DNA from: Hyperoodon ampullatus
Lineage: Eukaryota > Chordata > Mammalia > Artiodactyla > Ziphiidae
Length of the DNA stretch: 64,000 bases
Assembly: GCA_949752795.1 (NCBI GenBank)
Contig: OX457074.1
Span: forward strand, 3,919,527 to 3,983,526
Direction: 5' to 3'
The notes below the pieces were generated by a model. That model saw only the letters and a list, made by a program, of their open reading frames with translations, had not been told where the DNA came from and did not search any database. Both the position numbers and the translations under genes were made by a program. Positions 22,501 to 31,924 of the stretch are shown here, piece by piece. Numbering within the stretch: position 1 is the first letter of the stretch; each line of letters opens with the position of its first letter.

Positions 22501-23047
22501 CCCTCAGCAGAGTCTGCCCAAGAGCCCTTTGCCAGCTGTGCCACATCAGCAGCGGGTTGGAGTGGGGTGTTGAGGACCTACTGCCAGCCAAAGCCAGAGC
22601 TAGGGGTTTGCTGAGGTGTCTGGGCACAGGAAGTGTCAGGCCTGGGCCCGTCTCTGCCTGGACGTGGCACTGTGGGCGGGAGCTTGAATGGCATGGTGTG
22701 GGGAGTCAGGGCTGCTGCCACACCCAGGGCTGCGGATGCAGGAGCCAGAGAGCTGGGCAGGCTCTGGCCCGGGCTGGTTGTTGGCTGCAGCCAGTTACGG
22801 CCGCTCTTCCCATCTTGACGGCCCGGCCCCACTTAAGGCAGGCAGAGGTGAGCTGCTGCCACCTAGTGACCGCGGATTGTAGGGACACGTAGAGAGGGGC
22901 TATAGACCCCCGCCCCTCCCCCGTCTCATTGCAGCGTTAATGTACTTGTCATTCCTCCCCAGTAATTCTCTCAACCTTGCACACCCCCGCCCCACCCAGG
23001 TTCTTCAGTCTGCCAAGGAACAAATTAAATGGTCGTTACTGAAATGA
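13454..23047 (+). CDS. COPZ2: COPZ2, coatomer zeta-2 subunit, nine coding exons
   Basis: COPZ2 is the zeta-2 subunit of the COPI coat. It pairs with a gamma-COP in the adaptor-like F-subcomplex that coats Golgi-to-ER vesicles. Coding exons are 13454-13564, 14308-14382, 16110-16191, 16994-17085, 17521-17576, 18265-18342, 20343-20394, 20997-21035 and 23000-23047. All introns are GT-AG, phases join cleanly, and the total is 633 nt, or 210 residues plus stop, the length expected for zeta-2. Residues 1-37 form the proline/alanine-rich extension ([10 protein letters not shown]...) that distinguishes zeta-2 from zeta-1. The rest is the longin-like zeta fold, with hallmarks [35 protein letters not shown] and C-terminal EQIKWSLLK. 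Nothing is truncated or shifted. It is transcribed divergently from NFE2L1, and intron 1 hosts miR-152. Confidence 0.97.
13924..13951 (+). repeat. (CCGCTGG)x4 tandem repeat
   Basis: Four perfect 7-bp units ending 20 bp before the pre-miR-152 hairpin. Confidence 0.95.
13972..14057 (+). ncRNA. MIR152: mir-152 precursor
   Basis: Member of the miR-148/152 family. The 3p mature sequence lies at 14024-14044 with seed CAGUGCA, and the 5p product at 13986-14008 (AGGUUCUGUGAUACACUCCG...). The arms pair almost fully: the block 'ggcccaggttctgt' on the 5' arm faces 'acagaacttgggcc' on the 3' arm, around a short loop at about 14009-14023. It lies in COPZ2 intron 1 on the host strand, as in human, so it probably comes from the host primary transcript. 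Known targets of the family include DNMT1; that is prior knowledge, not visible here. Confidence 0.98.
14308..14382 (+). CDS. COPZ2: COPZ2 coding exon 2
   Basis: 25 codons, [24 protein letters not shown], between CAG|TTG and AAG|GTAACC. First beta-hairpin of the zeta/longin fold. Confidence 0.96.
14785..15042. repeat. Copy A of an old direct repeat in COPZ2 intron 2
   Basis: Diverged but clearly collinear with 17750-18005 in intron 5. Shared blocks include 'tctagagaag', 'gtgaac.tggcc', 'gtt/att aactacagta', 'ggctat.gcacct' and 'gaaatgc'. The left part resembles a MIR SINE; the right part is not recognised. Confidence 0.75.
15702..15921 (-). mobile_element. CHR-1-like SINE in COPZ2 intron 2
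   Basis: Element 15720-15902 in antisense to the gene, with T run at the left, flanked by duplication 'caaaattcctctacttttt' at 15701-15719 and 15903-15921. Confidence 0.95.
16110..16191 (+). CDS. COPZ2: COPZ2 coding exon 3
   Basis: [25 protein letters not shown] plus one base of the next codon; acceptor CACCTAG, donor A|GTAAGT. Confidence 0.96.
16500..16645 (-). mobile_element. L1 3' UTR fragment (antisense)
   Basis: T-rich start, then 'ttagtttctgctttataaca' and 'aaagtgaatcagtcatacat', sequence shared with the reverse complement of the other L1 3' ends in the window. Ends are approximate. Confidence 0.7.
16761..16874 (-). mobile_element. CHR-2-like short SINE
   Basis: Reverse-complement short CHR SINE, flanked by duplication 'ctttgcaagggttct' at 16746-16760 and 16875-16889. 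Confidence 0.93.
16994..17085 (+). CDS. COPZ2: COPZ2 coding exon 4
   Basis: Completes the split serine, then [26 protein letters not shown]; acceptor TTCTAG, donor GAG|GTGAAT. Confidence 0.96.
17521..17576 (+). CDS. COPZ2: COPZ2 coding exon 5
   Basis: [18 protein letters not shown] plus two bases of the next Arg codon; acceptor CCCCCAG, donor AG|GTGAGT. Confidence 0.96.
17750..18005. repeat. Copy B of the old direct repeat in COPZ2 intron 5
   Basis: Partner of 14785-15042, same orientation, about 3 kb away. Similarity extends past the MIR-like left part into 'ccagtgaacgtggcctgggt', 'attaactacagtaaggctat' and 'tatgaaatgc'. Confidence 0.75.
18265..18342 (+). CDS. COPZ2: COPZ2 coding exon 6
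   Basis: [19 protein letters not shown] then DEIVDG and two bases of the next Gly codon; acceptor CTTCAG, donor GG|GTGAGG. Confidence 0.96.
20343..20394 (+). CDS. COPZ2: COPZ2 coding exon 7
   Basis: Completes Gly, then [17 protein letters not shown]; acceptor CTCGTAG, donor AGG|GTAAGA. Confidence 0.96.
20997..21035 (+). CDS. COPZ2: COPZ2 coding exon 8
   Basis: 39-nt exon encoding [13 protein letters not shown]; acceptor CTGCAG, donor CAG|GTAGGC. Confidence 0.95.
21985..22115 (+). repeat. MIR-like SINE in COPZ2 last intron
   Basis: Contains the MIR core pattern 'ctagggcaagttactcaact' and 'gagaattagatgagctaa'. Weakly conserved. Confidence 0.65.
22856..22869 (-). promoter_or_regulatory. CTCF-like motif in COPZ2 last intron
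   Basis: Minus strand TCACTAGGTGGCAG matches 13 of 14 positions of the CTCF core CCASYAGRKGGCRS. Confidence 0.55.
23000..23047 (+). CDS. COPZ2: COPZ2 coding exon 9 and stop
   Basis: [15 protein letters not shown] then TGA; acceptor CACCCAG. Confidence 0.97.
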   Translation, partial: VLQSAKEQIKWSLLK

Positions 23048-23340
23048 AGGCTGTGCATTCAAGGCTCCCTGCCCCCAGACCATTCCCCCAATCCTGGCAA
23101 AGGCACAAAGATCCCAGGGGACACCAGAGACCCCTCTATATCCCCAGGCCTTCCCAGAACTGACTCCCGAGGTCTCCGGCCGGGGACTCTGAGAGGCAGA
23201 GGTTTGGCTTCAACACTGAGTCACCCCTTCTCACTGTCCTGGCCTGCTCTTTGGGCCTTCAGAACCAGCTGAGCTGCCTTAACTCAGACCCTAGGCATCC
23301 CTGGCCCCAGAGCCCAAATAAACCTGCTTTTGTCTCCTGC
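23048..23340 (+). other. COPZ2: COPZ2 3' UTR with poly(A) signal
   Basis: From the stop codon to just past a canonical AATAAA at 23317-23322, which is followed by a T/G-rich stretch including (TG)n at about 23372. Cleavage is expected near 23335-23345. Confidence 0.75.
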
Positions 23341-24256
23341 CAATGGTCTCTTTCTCTCTGGACCTGGGAAGTGTGTGTGTGTGTGGGTGTGTGTGTTCTG
23401 ATAAGGACTTCTGCACTCTGGGGGGCTCATCTCCTGGATGCCCAGTTCCAGGGTGTATCCTTGTGGTTGTGTGACTGGGGAGAAGGGTGGGTCAAGGGAG
23501 AGGAGACAATTTAACACAGTGAGGGGGTGCGACACTGATACTGGGGCCCTATATGTGGTGTGGAGGGCTGGGTATGATTGTGTGACAGGGTAGAAGAGTC
23601 GCAATGGGAGGAATGGTGCGTTTGCGGGGGAAAGGAGAGCACAAGATGGTACACACGTGGTGGCCCCGCTGGGATTCTTCGCCTCGCTTTTTCCATTCTC
23701 AGCCTCCAGGAGGGAAGGGCGTAAGGTTTCCTCTGGACAAACTGAGGAACAGCGCGCCTGTTTTTCTTGGCTTGCCTGGGAAATTGCCGCGGACTTCCTC
23801 CGCGGGCTTACACCCTGGGCCCTAGAGCCCTGCAAGCTTGCCATGGCTAGGCCCAGATACCAGGGGTGCGGAGGCACCGGCCAGCTCCCGCCTTGTATTT
23901 GTGCCCAGAGCACCCAGTGTGCACGAGGGTGTGAAGAATTGCAGGTCCAAAGGGGGAGACGGGCGGAGGGGCATTCTATAGGCAAATGGGAAGGATGGAG
24001 TGACTTTCGGGGGACACGACTCTCCTTTTGTCTCCCCGTTCTAGAACCGCCCCTTTCTCCCTTTCTTTCTCTGACATATACACTTTCTGCGTCACGTACA
24101 GAAGTCCCCGAGAGTGTCTAACGTTTCCGCCTGGGACAGCTCGTTTCCCTCCAATCCCTAGGTAGCTGCGACGCAAGCCTACGCCCCGCCCTGGCTCCGC
24201 CCCTCGGCGCCCCCCGCCGCGGGGAGCCCATTCCCAGGACCTTATCCACGATCCTA

Positions 24257-24272
24257 TAGCGCCACCTGGAGG
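24257..24272 (-). promoter_or_regulatory. CTCF-like motif
   Basis: Minus strand CCTCCAGGTGGCGCTA matches 13 of 14 positions of CCASYAGRKGGCRS and also carries the common trailing TA. Confidence 0.65.
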
Positions 24273-24392
24273 GATAGGTGGGAAACGCGCTCCCGCCGGG
24301 TCTTGCTCCCCCTACTAACTCCGCCCCTAGGGAGGGGACCGACCCCTGCGCCCGCGAGTTAATCTCTGGCCTCCTAAACGCGGAGACAGGGC

Positions 24393-24406
24393 GTTGCTCT
24401 AGCAAC
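24393..24406. promoter_or_regulatory. RFX X-box palindrome
   Basis: GTTGCTCTAGCAAC is an inverted repeat of the RFX half-site GTTGC/GCAAC with the normal spacing. It lies 34 bp upstream of the ATG at 24440. Confidence 0.7.
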
Positions 24407-26487
24407 CAGCGGGCTGGGTACGCCCTGCGAGCTCCAGCTATGGCTCACGAATTTCAGTGTGACGCTGCTGAAAGAAAGTGGCGAACCCTGGGTGTTAGTA
24501 GAGGCAGTCCCTGCGGCTTATCACGTCCTACATTATAAAATTCTCCAGATATTTATAATGGATATTTATAATGGGCATGCTTTTGCAATTAGAGAAAATG
24601 ATAAATATACAGTTATGTAAACAGATTATAAACACTCTGTACACAACCATTCCACCAAATAATGCAACTCCGAAAGGGAAAAAAAGAGTATGCAATTAAA
24701 TGCTGTCGAGTTCGGGGGCCATTGTGGCGACGGGAAATGAGAAATTTTCCAGAAATTTTCGGCGAATGTTCGGCCTTATCCGGTGCCCGGCTCCATCCAC
24801 CGCCTCTAAACGACCGCAAGAACCGGAGGGGCAAATTCGCTTCCTAGCAACCCGGTCGCGCCCTGCAAGTCCAGTAGTGCAGGGACTGGAATGGGAAGGC
24901 CCGGCCGTCACACAAACTGGCTCACCGAATGCTGTGGACTATGCGGTGCTTCCCCATTTTACCGAGAGGCACACCGAGGCTCTGAAAGGTTATTTACAAC
25001 AGTTTCCGCAGAGCCGGACTCAGGAGCGGGCACTGCTGGAGCGAGGTGGCTTTCCCGCGCTCCCTACCCAAGGGCCGTCCGAACCCCTCGCTCACACAGG
25101 GACAGTACGGGGTTAGGAGGAATGAGCCGAGGGGGCATGGCAATGCGGGGAGGCCACCAGAGAGGTGTCCTCGCTTTTTGTGGCCAAAGGACTCTGGGGA
25201 GGGGGGCTGCAGCCAAGCAGGGGAGAGGGCTGCGCGGAACCGCGCGGTTCCCCGGGGAGCGCCGGCAGGGTGGGGGCGCGGCCTCTTCCTACGGACGCCA
25301 AATTTGCAGGCCCGGCTCTCCCGGGCTGAGGCGGAGGGCCCGCTGCATCCCCAGCCCCCTCTCGGCGCCTGCAGCCTCGCGGAGCCGCCAGGACGGCGGG
25401 TCTGGTCGTCTGCCTCGAGCTCTGCCCGCTGGCCCCGGCGCCCCCCCGGACCCCCGACTCCCTGGGGCGCGCAGCACGCGGAGCAGGGGCGCCGTCTGCC
25501 CAGGCCCAGGTTTTGGGAAAGGCAGTCGACCGTTCCTGGCGGGAGCGGCCCCGGGGCCTGCCTTCCCGTCTGCTCTCAACCCCGGGGCTCCTCCCCGCCT
25601 TTCTGCCCTCGTGGGCGACCCGGCGGGTCTCGAGTATCTGTGGGAAAGGGGCTTCAGGGCGCCCCCTTTCCTCCTGCCGAATTGGGACCGGGGCACGTCA
25701 GAAACCGAGACCTCAGGGGCCCGGGCCCAGCCAGAGGGCGCACGCACACTGAAGCCCTGGCCCGGGGCTCGGGTGCAGGGGGTACGATAGACACACCTAG
25801 ACCGGGCTAGGGACACAGAGGTAGTACCACCAGGCCCTCGGACCCCCTTTACACCGCTCTGAGCCGGTGGCCCCCTCTCTGGCTCCTCTCGCCCCCTGCT
25901 TTCCGGCCATTGGCTGGCAGGAAGGCAGAGCTGGTCGGATTGGTCTGCATCCAGACAGTGATGGATGGCTCCCCGCTGACTGGACAGTTGCCGAGACGGT
26001 GTCCGCTTCGCGGCTCAGTTTGGCTAAGGTGGGACCAAACAGCCCTGGGGAGTGGGTAGGTGGATGAGCTGGAGACCGGCCTAAGGCTCAAACTTTCCGT
26101 GCTCACAATCTCCCTTTAAACTCTACAGAGAAAAAAATCTTACCCCTGTTTCCCCGTAGATACCCTTTAACTCCGGAACCTGATGTAGGCAAAATTGAAT
26201 AATTTACCCAAAGCAGTTTGGACACAACACTATGGACCTCCCTTTCCCTCCAAACTGGGTCTCATTCATTTAACAATATTCGTGCATTCCGTTTGTTCGT
26301 TCACTCGTTCATTCATTCACTCAAATATTTGAGTGTTTGCCAGGAGCCTGGCACTAGGGAAAGAAAGGGAGACTGATTAGCAAGTGATTGAGCCCAGAGG
26401 TGGCAGTGGGGTGGGGGTGGAGGGTTGAAAGGAGAGAAGGGATGAGAGATATTTCAAGGTAGAAATACCTTTAAAAATGCAACGGTG

Positions 26488-26698
26488 AGGGCGTTTCCCT
26501 GGTGGCGCAGTGGTTGAGAGTCCGCCTGCCGATGCAGGAGACGCGGGTTCGTGCCCCGGTCCGGGAAGATCCCACATGCCGCGGAGCGGCTGGGCCCATG
26601 AGTCATGGCCGCTGAGCCTGCGCGTCCGGAGCCTGCGCTCCGCAACGGGAGAGGCCACAACAGTGAGAGGCCTGCGTACCGCAAAACAAAACAAAAAC
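26488..26698 (+). mobile_element. CHR-1-like SINE
   Basis: Full short element with an AACAAAACA-type tail. Target duplication 'aaatgcaacggtg'/'aaatccaacggtg' (one mismatch) at 26475-26487 and 26699-26711. Confidence 0.94.
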
Positions 26699-27107
26699 AA
26701 ATCCAACGGTGTTCTTTATCTGAGTGGTGTTCAAAATTCACCGAGTTTGCGCTCTGTGTTCTTCCCTGTAGGTAAGTCATTCTTAACGAAAAAAGTAAAT
26801 TAATCAAATGGCTGCCAAGTTTTACTCTATCGTCAGCATTTGTGTGGTCCTCATCTGTCTCCTAATCTCTTATCAACTAAAACTGGAAAATACCTTAGAT
26901 GAGGATCCACAGAAATCAGAGTGATTGTGAAACACGTGTGGACTTTATATTGTATATACAGACGAGTACTATCCCTCAAAACAGACTCTTTGGTAAGAAA
27001 AGCAGTATTGATGAAAAATAATAATAGTAGAAGCAAAATAAAGTTTCTTTTGGAATAGATAATTTCAATAGACATTTATTAACTGGCTGTTCTGAGCCAA
27101 AGACCTT

Positions 27108-27328
27108 TTAAAAATATATATTAATTACTTAATTAATTTGGTTGTGCCAGATCTTAGTTGCGGCTCGCAGGCTCCTTAGTTGTGGCATGCGAGCTCCTGA
27201 GTTGTGGCATGTGAACTCCTTAGTTTCAGCATGCATGTGGCATCTAGTTCCCTGACCAGGGATGGAACCCGGCCCCCCTGCATTGAGAGTGTGGAGTCTT
27301 ATCCACTGCGCCACCAGGGAAGTCCCCC
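27108..27328 (-). mobile_element. CHR-family SINE with internal repeats
   Basis: Reverse complement. Repeated 'gttgtggcatg.gagctcct' units resemble those of the element at 6160-6363; ends 'cgccaccagggaagtcc'. Confidence 0.9.
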
Positions 27329-28072
27329 CACCAAACACCTTAATGGGGGCTGGTGGGAGTTTCTAAGATGAACTGGAAGACACGGTTCCTGACCTAAGGA
27401 GATCACAACTTGACTGGGAACAAAGTTGTGTCAGAAATTAAAAACGTTGACAAAGGAGATGGTGTTACATAGTATTTCACAGAAAGAAGTTGGGGGAAAA
27501 GACACCACAAAGGGAGAAAGTGTGTAAGCAAAGAAAAGAGGCAGAGAATCTCTGTCTAAGGAATTGCAGGTAGGTACATGTAGCTGGAATGGAGGATGTG
27601 TATCTCTGTGGGGAGGTCCGGGTGTGCTGAAGCTTGAAGCTTCTCCCTAAACAGGTTGTGACCGGATCAAGGCCAGTGTTGAAGGGCATGCTAACAAATC
27701 ACTGCAGTTTACTGAGTTGACTAGTCTGTGCTCCTTAGAAATTCAATTGTCTTCAAAAAAACCTAACCACTTAGATGCTGTCAGACCTATTTTTACAACT
27801 GAGAGCCCAGGAATTTGAATAATCTGCCTCAGGGCACAGGTGAGATTTAATCCCAGGCTGGTCTGACTCCAGTGCCCACTCCTCTTTGCCCCAGCCACGG
27901 AGCTTGATTTGTATTCTGAAGGTGATAGGGAGCCATTAAAGATTTTCTAGCAGTTAAGTGATATCAACTCTGTGTTTTGAGCAAGGAACTCTGCTGGCAA
28001 CGTGGAATGTCTACTGAAGAGGGAAATAACAATCTAGGGTCAGCGCAAGACCTACAGAAGGTAGTCATTTTC

Positions 28073-28202
28073 TTTTTTTAATTTTTATTTTATTGGCCGT
28101 GCCACATGTGGGATCTTAGTTCCCGACCCGACCCGGGATCGAACCTGCGCCCCCTGCATTGGAAGCCCAGAGTCTTAACAACTGGACCACCAGGGAAGTC
28201 CC
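28073..28202 (-). mobile_element. CHR-2-like SINE
   Basis: Flanked by 'aaggtagtcattttc' (28058-28072) and 'aaggcagtcattttc' (28203-28217). Confidence 0.92.
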
Positions 28203-28439
28203 AAGGCAGTCATTTTCATTATAGTCACTTCCCATTCTTTATCTAAACAGTGCCATCCAGCTTGATTGTGCATCTTGTCACCAAACAGCTGGCAAAAATC
28301 AAGTCTACTCAGAGTTTGAAGAGTTAGTGCTTTTGAATTAATTCAGATAATTGCAGGGAATCATTCCACAACAGGGCTTCCAAAAGGACCTCTTTGTTAG
28401 GGACAATGATTTGACATTTATGTTCTGAAAAGTATGTTA

Positions 28440-28697
28440 AAAAGTGATAAACCAGTGGTTTCCAGTAGGGAGAGGGAAAGGGGGAGGGGTAACTTAGGAG
28501 TAGGTGATTAAGAGGCACAAACGACTATGTATAAAATAAAGAAGCCACAGGATATACCGTACAGCACAGGGAACATAGCCAATATTTCATAATAACTGTA
28601 AATGGAGTATAATCTTTAAAAATCGTGAACCACTATGTTGTACACCTGAAACTTCTATAATATTGCACATCAACTATACCTCAATAAAAAAATTTTT
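28440..28697 (+). mobile_element. Older L1 3' end
   Basis: Contains 'cacagggaacatagccaata', 'ttgtacacctgaaact' and 'atcaactatacctcaataaa' followed by an A-rich end, typical of artiodactyl L1 3' UTRs. Confidence 0.8.
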
Positions 28698-28885
28698 AAG
28701 TAATAAATCCACTTTGTAGCTTATATATTTGGTTCCCTCTTATCACCCTCACCTACACCCACTCTAAAAATACACACACACACACACACACACACAAATA
28801 AATGAAAGAAAAAGAAATGGCAAGAGAGATCTGATTCCTTTTGACCAGACGCACAGTTTGTCTTTATCCAGACACCTGATTTTTT

Positions 28886-29790
28886 TTTTTTACAATAGCT
28901 TTGTTGAGATATAATTCACACACTGTGGAATTTACCCTTAAAAAAATTTTTTTAAAGATCTTTATTGGAGTATAATTGCTTCACAATACTGTGTTAGTTT
29001 CTGTTGTACACCAAAGTGAATCAGCCATATGCATACGTATGTCCCCATATCCCCTCCCTCTTGAGCCTCCCTCCCACCCTCCCTATCCCACCCCTCTAGG
29101 TCTTTGCAAAGCACCAAACTGATCTCCCTGTGCTATGCTGCTGCTTCCCACCAGCTATTTTACATTCGGTAGCGTAGATATGTTGATGCTACTCTCACTT
29201 CGCCCCAGCTTCCCCCTCCCACCCCGTGTCCTCAAGTCCATTCTCTATGTCTGTGTCTTTATTCCTGCCCTACAACTAGGTTCATCAGTAACTTTTTTTT
29301 TTTTTTTAGATTCCATATATATGTGTTAGCATACAGTATTTGTTTTTCTCTTTCTGACTTACTTCACTCTGTATGACAGACTCTAGGTCCATCCACCTCA
29401 CTACAATTTACTCAATTTTGTTTCTTTTTATGGCCGAGTAATATTCCATTGTATATATGTGCCACATCTTCTTTATCCATTCATCTGTTGATGGACATTT
29501 AGATTAGTTCCATGTCCTGGCTGTTGTAAATAGTGCTGCAATGAACATTGTGGTACATGTCTCTTTTTGAATTATGGCTTTCTCAGGGTATATGCCCAGG
29601 AGTGGGATTGCTGAGTCATATGGTAGTTCTATTTTTAGCTTTTTACGGAACCTGCATACTGTTCTCCATAGTGGTTTATCACTTTACATTCCCACCAACA
29701 GTGCAGGAGGGTTTCCTTTATCACCACACCGTTTCCAGCATTTATTGTTTCTAGATTTTTTGGTAATGGCCATTCTGACCAGCGTGAGGG
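28886..29790 (-). mobile_element. 5'-truncated L1 with probable 3' transduction
   Basis: Antisense L1: 3' UTR from about 28945 and the end of ORF2 up to 29790. A second T run (28881-28891) and about 50 bp of non-L1-3'-end sequence lie outside the L1's own T run (28943-28949). The whole unit, not the L1 alone, is bounded by the duplication 'agacacctgattttt' (28870 and 29791). This is the layout of a 3' transduction. The ORF2 part is incomplete. Confidence 0.8.
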
Positions 29791-29814
29791 AGACACCTGA
29801 TTTTTTTTTTTTTT

Positions 29815-30015
29815 TTTTTTTTGCGGTACGCGGGCCTCTCACTGTTGTGGCCTCTCCCGTTGCGGAGCACAGGCTCCGGACGCGAAGGCTCAGCGGCCAT
29901 GGCTCACTGGCCTAGCCGCTCCGCGGCATGTGGGATCTTCCCGGACCGGGGCACGAACCCGTGTCCCCTGCATCGGCAGGCAGACTCTCAACCACTGCGC
30001 CACCAGGGAAGCCCT
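29815..30015 (-). mobile_element. CHR-1-like SINE nested at the L1 edge
   Basis: Inserted in the right-hand duplication of the L1 at 28886-29790, creating a third copy of 'gacacctgattttt' at 30016-30029. Confidence 0.94.
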
Positions 30016-30050
30016 GACACCTGATTTTTAAGGCATTGAAAACATGTATC

Positions 30051-30350
30051 GGGACTTCCCTGGTGGTGCAGTGCTTAAGAATCCGCCTGCCAATGCAAGG
30101 AACACCGGTTCAGTCCCTGGTCCTGGAAGATCCCACGAGCCGTGGAGCAACTAAGCCCCTGAGCCACAACTACTGAGCCTGCGCTCTAGAGCCCGTGAGT
30201 CACAGCTACTGAAGTCAACGTGCCTAGAGTCCATGCTCTGCACCAAGAGAAGCCACCGCAATGAGAAGCCCACGCACTGCAAAAAGTAGCCCCCGCTCGC
30301 CGCTAGAGAAAGCCCGCGCGCAGCAAAGAAGATGCAACGCAGCCCCAAAA
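30051..30350 (+). mobile_element. CHR-family SINE, long form
   Basis: GGGACTTCCCTGGTGGTGCAG start, followed by the long-form second half. Confidence 0.93.
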
Positions 30351-31503
30351 AAGTGTGAACTGTGAACTTATTACATGTATGTGAACTGTCCCCCCCCACA
30401 AAAAAAGATTAAAAATATATGTATCTTATTCTCGTGGCTGCAATGAGCCCTCATCCAGGAAAACTTGAGGGTAGAAGAAAACTCTGAAAGTCATGGAGGC
30501 AATGTCCCTTCCTCCAGGCAACAGCTTCTTAGTGATTGACAGGGATTCATGGGGTGGGTATGTTGGGGACATATGGGAACATATGTGGAGACATGGGTTC
30601 TCTGATGGAATGATTGGAAGAGACTGGCCTCAGCTGCTTCTGGGTCTCGATGGTTTAGGGATCATCCCTACCCCTCTGGAGGGTCGAGCCCTGTGTTCGG
30701 AAGGTTAGGGGGCTCCTGGAACAGTCTCTCCTAAGAAATGACTGGGAAAGTCCAGAATTCAGAACTTGGTTATGGGGAAGCAGATGAGATTTTTAAAAAC
30801 TTTGGAAACCAAAAAATATCCCAGGGTTCTCCGAAAGCCTGCAAGTAGAATCGACTCTCACAGGTCTGTCCAGGAGATGGCGCCGTAAGACCAGCCCCAC
30901 TTCCTTCCTTTCTGGCGGGGCGGGGATCAGGACGTGGCCGTGGAAAGGCCTGCAGGAACGAGATCTAGCTGAGCATTGGAGTCCATTCCTCCTCCTCCTC
31001 CACAGAGCAGAGCCTGGTGTACGCCGGTGGGGTGGGGGGACCATGGCTGGGAAGAGGGGCTGAGAGACCCTAGGAACTAAGGGCAGTTGTGCTGAGAAGA
31101 CAGGGCCCCTGTTGAATACAGTGTCAAGAAAACCAGACCTCCCTTCCAACACTTCAGATTTGACCCCGTTCCCCAGGTAGCTGGAGGCTGGGGAAGGGGG
31201 GTGAGGGACTCGAGCACTGAAGAAAGTTTATGCTTTGAGGTAGGAAAAGGAAGTTGGCTGGTTCCTGGAGAACAAGCAAAAGAGCCTCAGCTGAGGAAAG
31301 TGAAGCTCAAAGGATGACTTAACCAGTGTCACACAGCTAACAAGTGACAGAGCTGGGACAGCAGTGGGGGTTTCCTGAAACCCTGCTTACCTCTCTGTGC
31401 CCCTGGGCTCTCTTGATTCAAAACCCCAATTCACATTTTCTTTGCATGTTCTCAATCAGATTTATTGAGGTATAATTTACATACACTAAAATTCACACTT
31501 TTT

Positions 31504-31711
31504 TTTTTTTTTTTTTTTTTGTGGTACGCGGGCCTCTCACTGTTGTGGCCTCTCCCGTTGCGGAGCACAGGCTCCGGATGCGCAGGCTCAGCAGCCATGG
31601 CTCACGGGCCCAGCCGCTCCGCGGCATATGGGATCCTCCCAGACCGGGGCACGAACCCGTATCCCCTGCATCGGCAGGCGGACTCTCAACCACTGCGCCA
31701 CCAGGGAGGCC
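31504..31711 (-). mobile_element. CHR-1-like SINE inside an old L1 piece
   Basis: Flanked by an 18-bp duplication 'ctaaaattcacacttttt' at 31486-31503 and 31712-31729. The target is an old L1-type sequence ('tttattgaggtataatttac'). Confidence 0.95.
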
Positions 31712-31805
31712 CTAAAATTCACACTTTTTAAGTCTACATTTCAGTGAGTATTGACACCTGTCTGTAGGTAGTCTGTACAGTTTCTAACTCCATAGTGTTT
31801 TTTGT

Positions 31806-31924
31806 TTGTTTGTTTTGGCCACACCGCCCAGCTTGTGGGATCTTAGTTCCCTGACCAGGGATTGAACCCGGGCCCTCGGCAGTGAGAGCGCCGAGTTCTA
31901 ACCACTGGACCGCCAGGGAATTCC
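31806..31924 (-). mobile_element. CHR-2-like SINE
   Basis: Reverse complement with (TTTG)n tail; flanks 'ccatagtgttttt' and 'ccactagtgttttt'. Confidence 0.9.

Larger units (their letters stand above)
24130..25850. promoter_or_regulatory. Orphan CpG island downstream of COPZ2
   Basis: About 1.7 kb of GC- and CpG-rich, repeat-free DNA with no known coding gene. It contains a CTCF-like site (24257-24272), an RFX X-box (24393-24406), an RFX half-site (CTAGCAACC near 24844) and a short ORF opening MAHEFQCDAAERKWR at 24440 in good start context (G at -3, G at +4). An open frame of 299 codons at 24891-25790 looks like random GC-rich read-through. It could be the promoter of an unannotated long non-coding RNA or an alternative promoter. 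Confidence 0.6.

Noticed and set aside
24891..25790. 299-codon open frame in the orphan CpG island
   Set aside because: Composition-driven: overlapping frames of similar length occur on both strands and no domain or family is recognisable. Kept only as part of the island description.
29821..30024. Recurring short proteins with 'LSLLWPLPLRSTGSG' and '[20 protein letters not shown]'
   Set aside because: Translations of the CHR SINE consensus, repeated at more than ten places; not genes.
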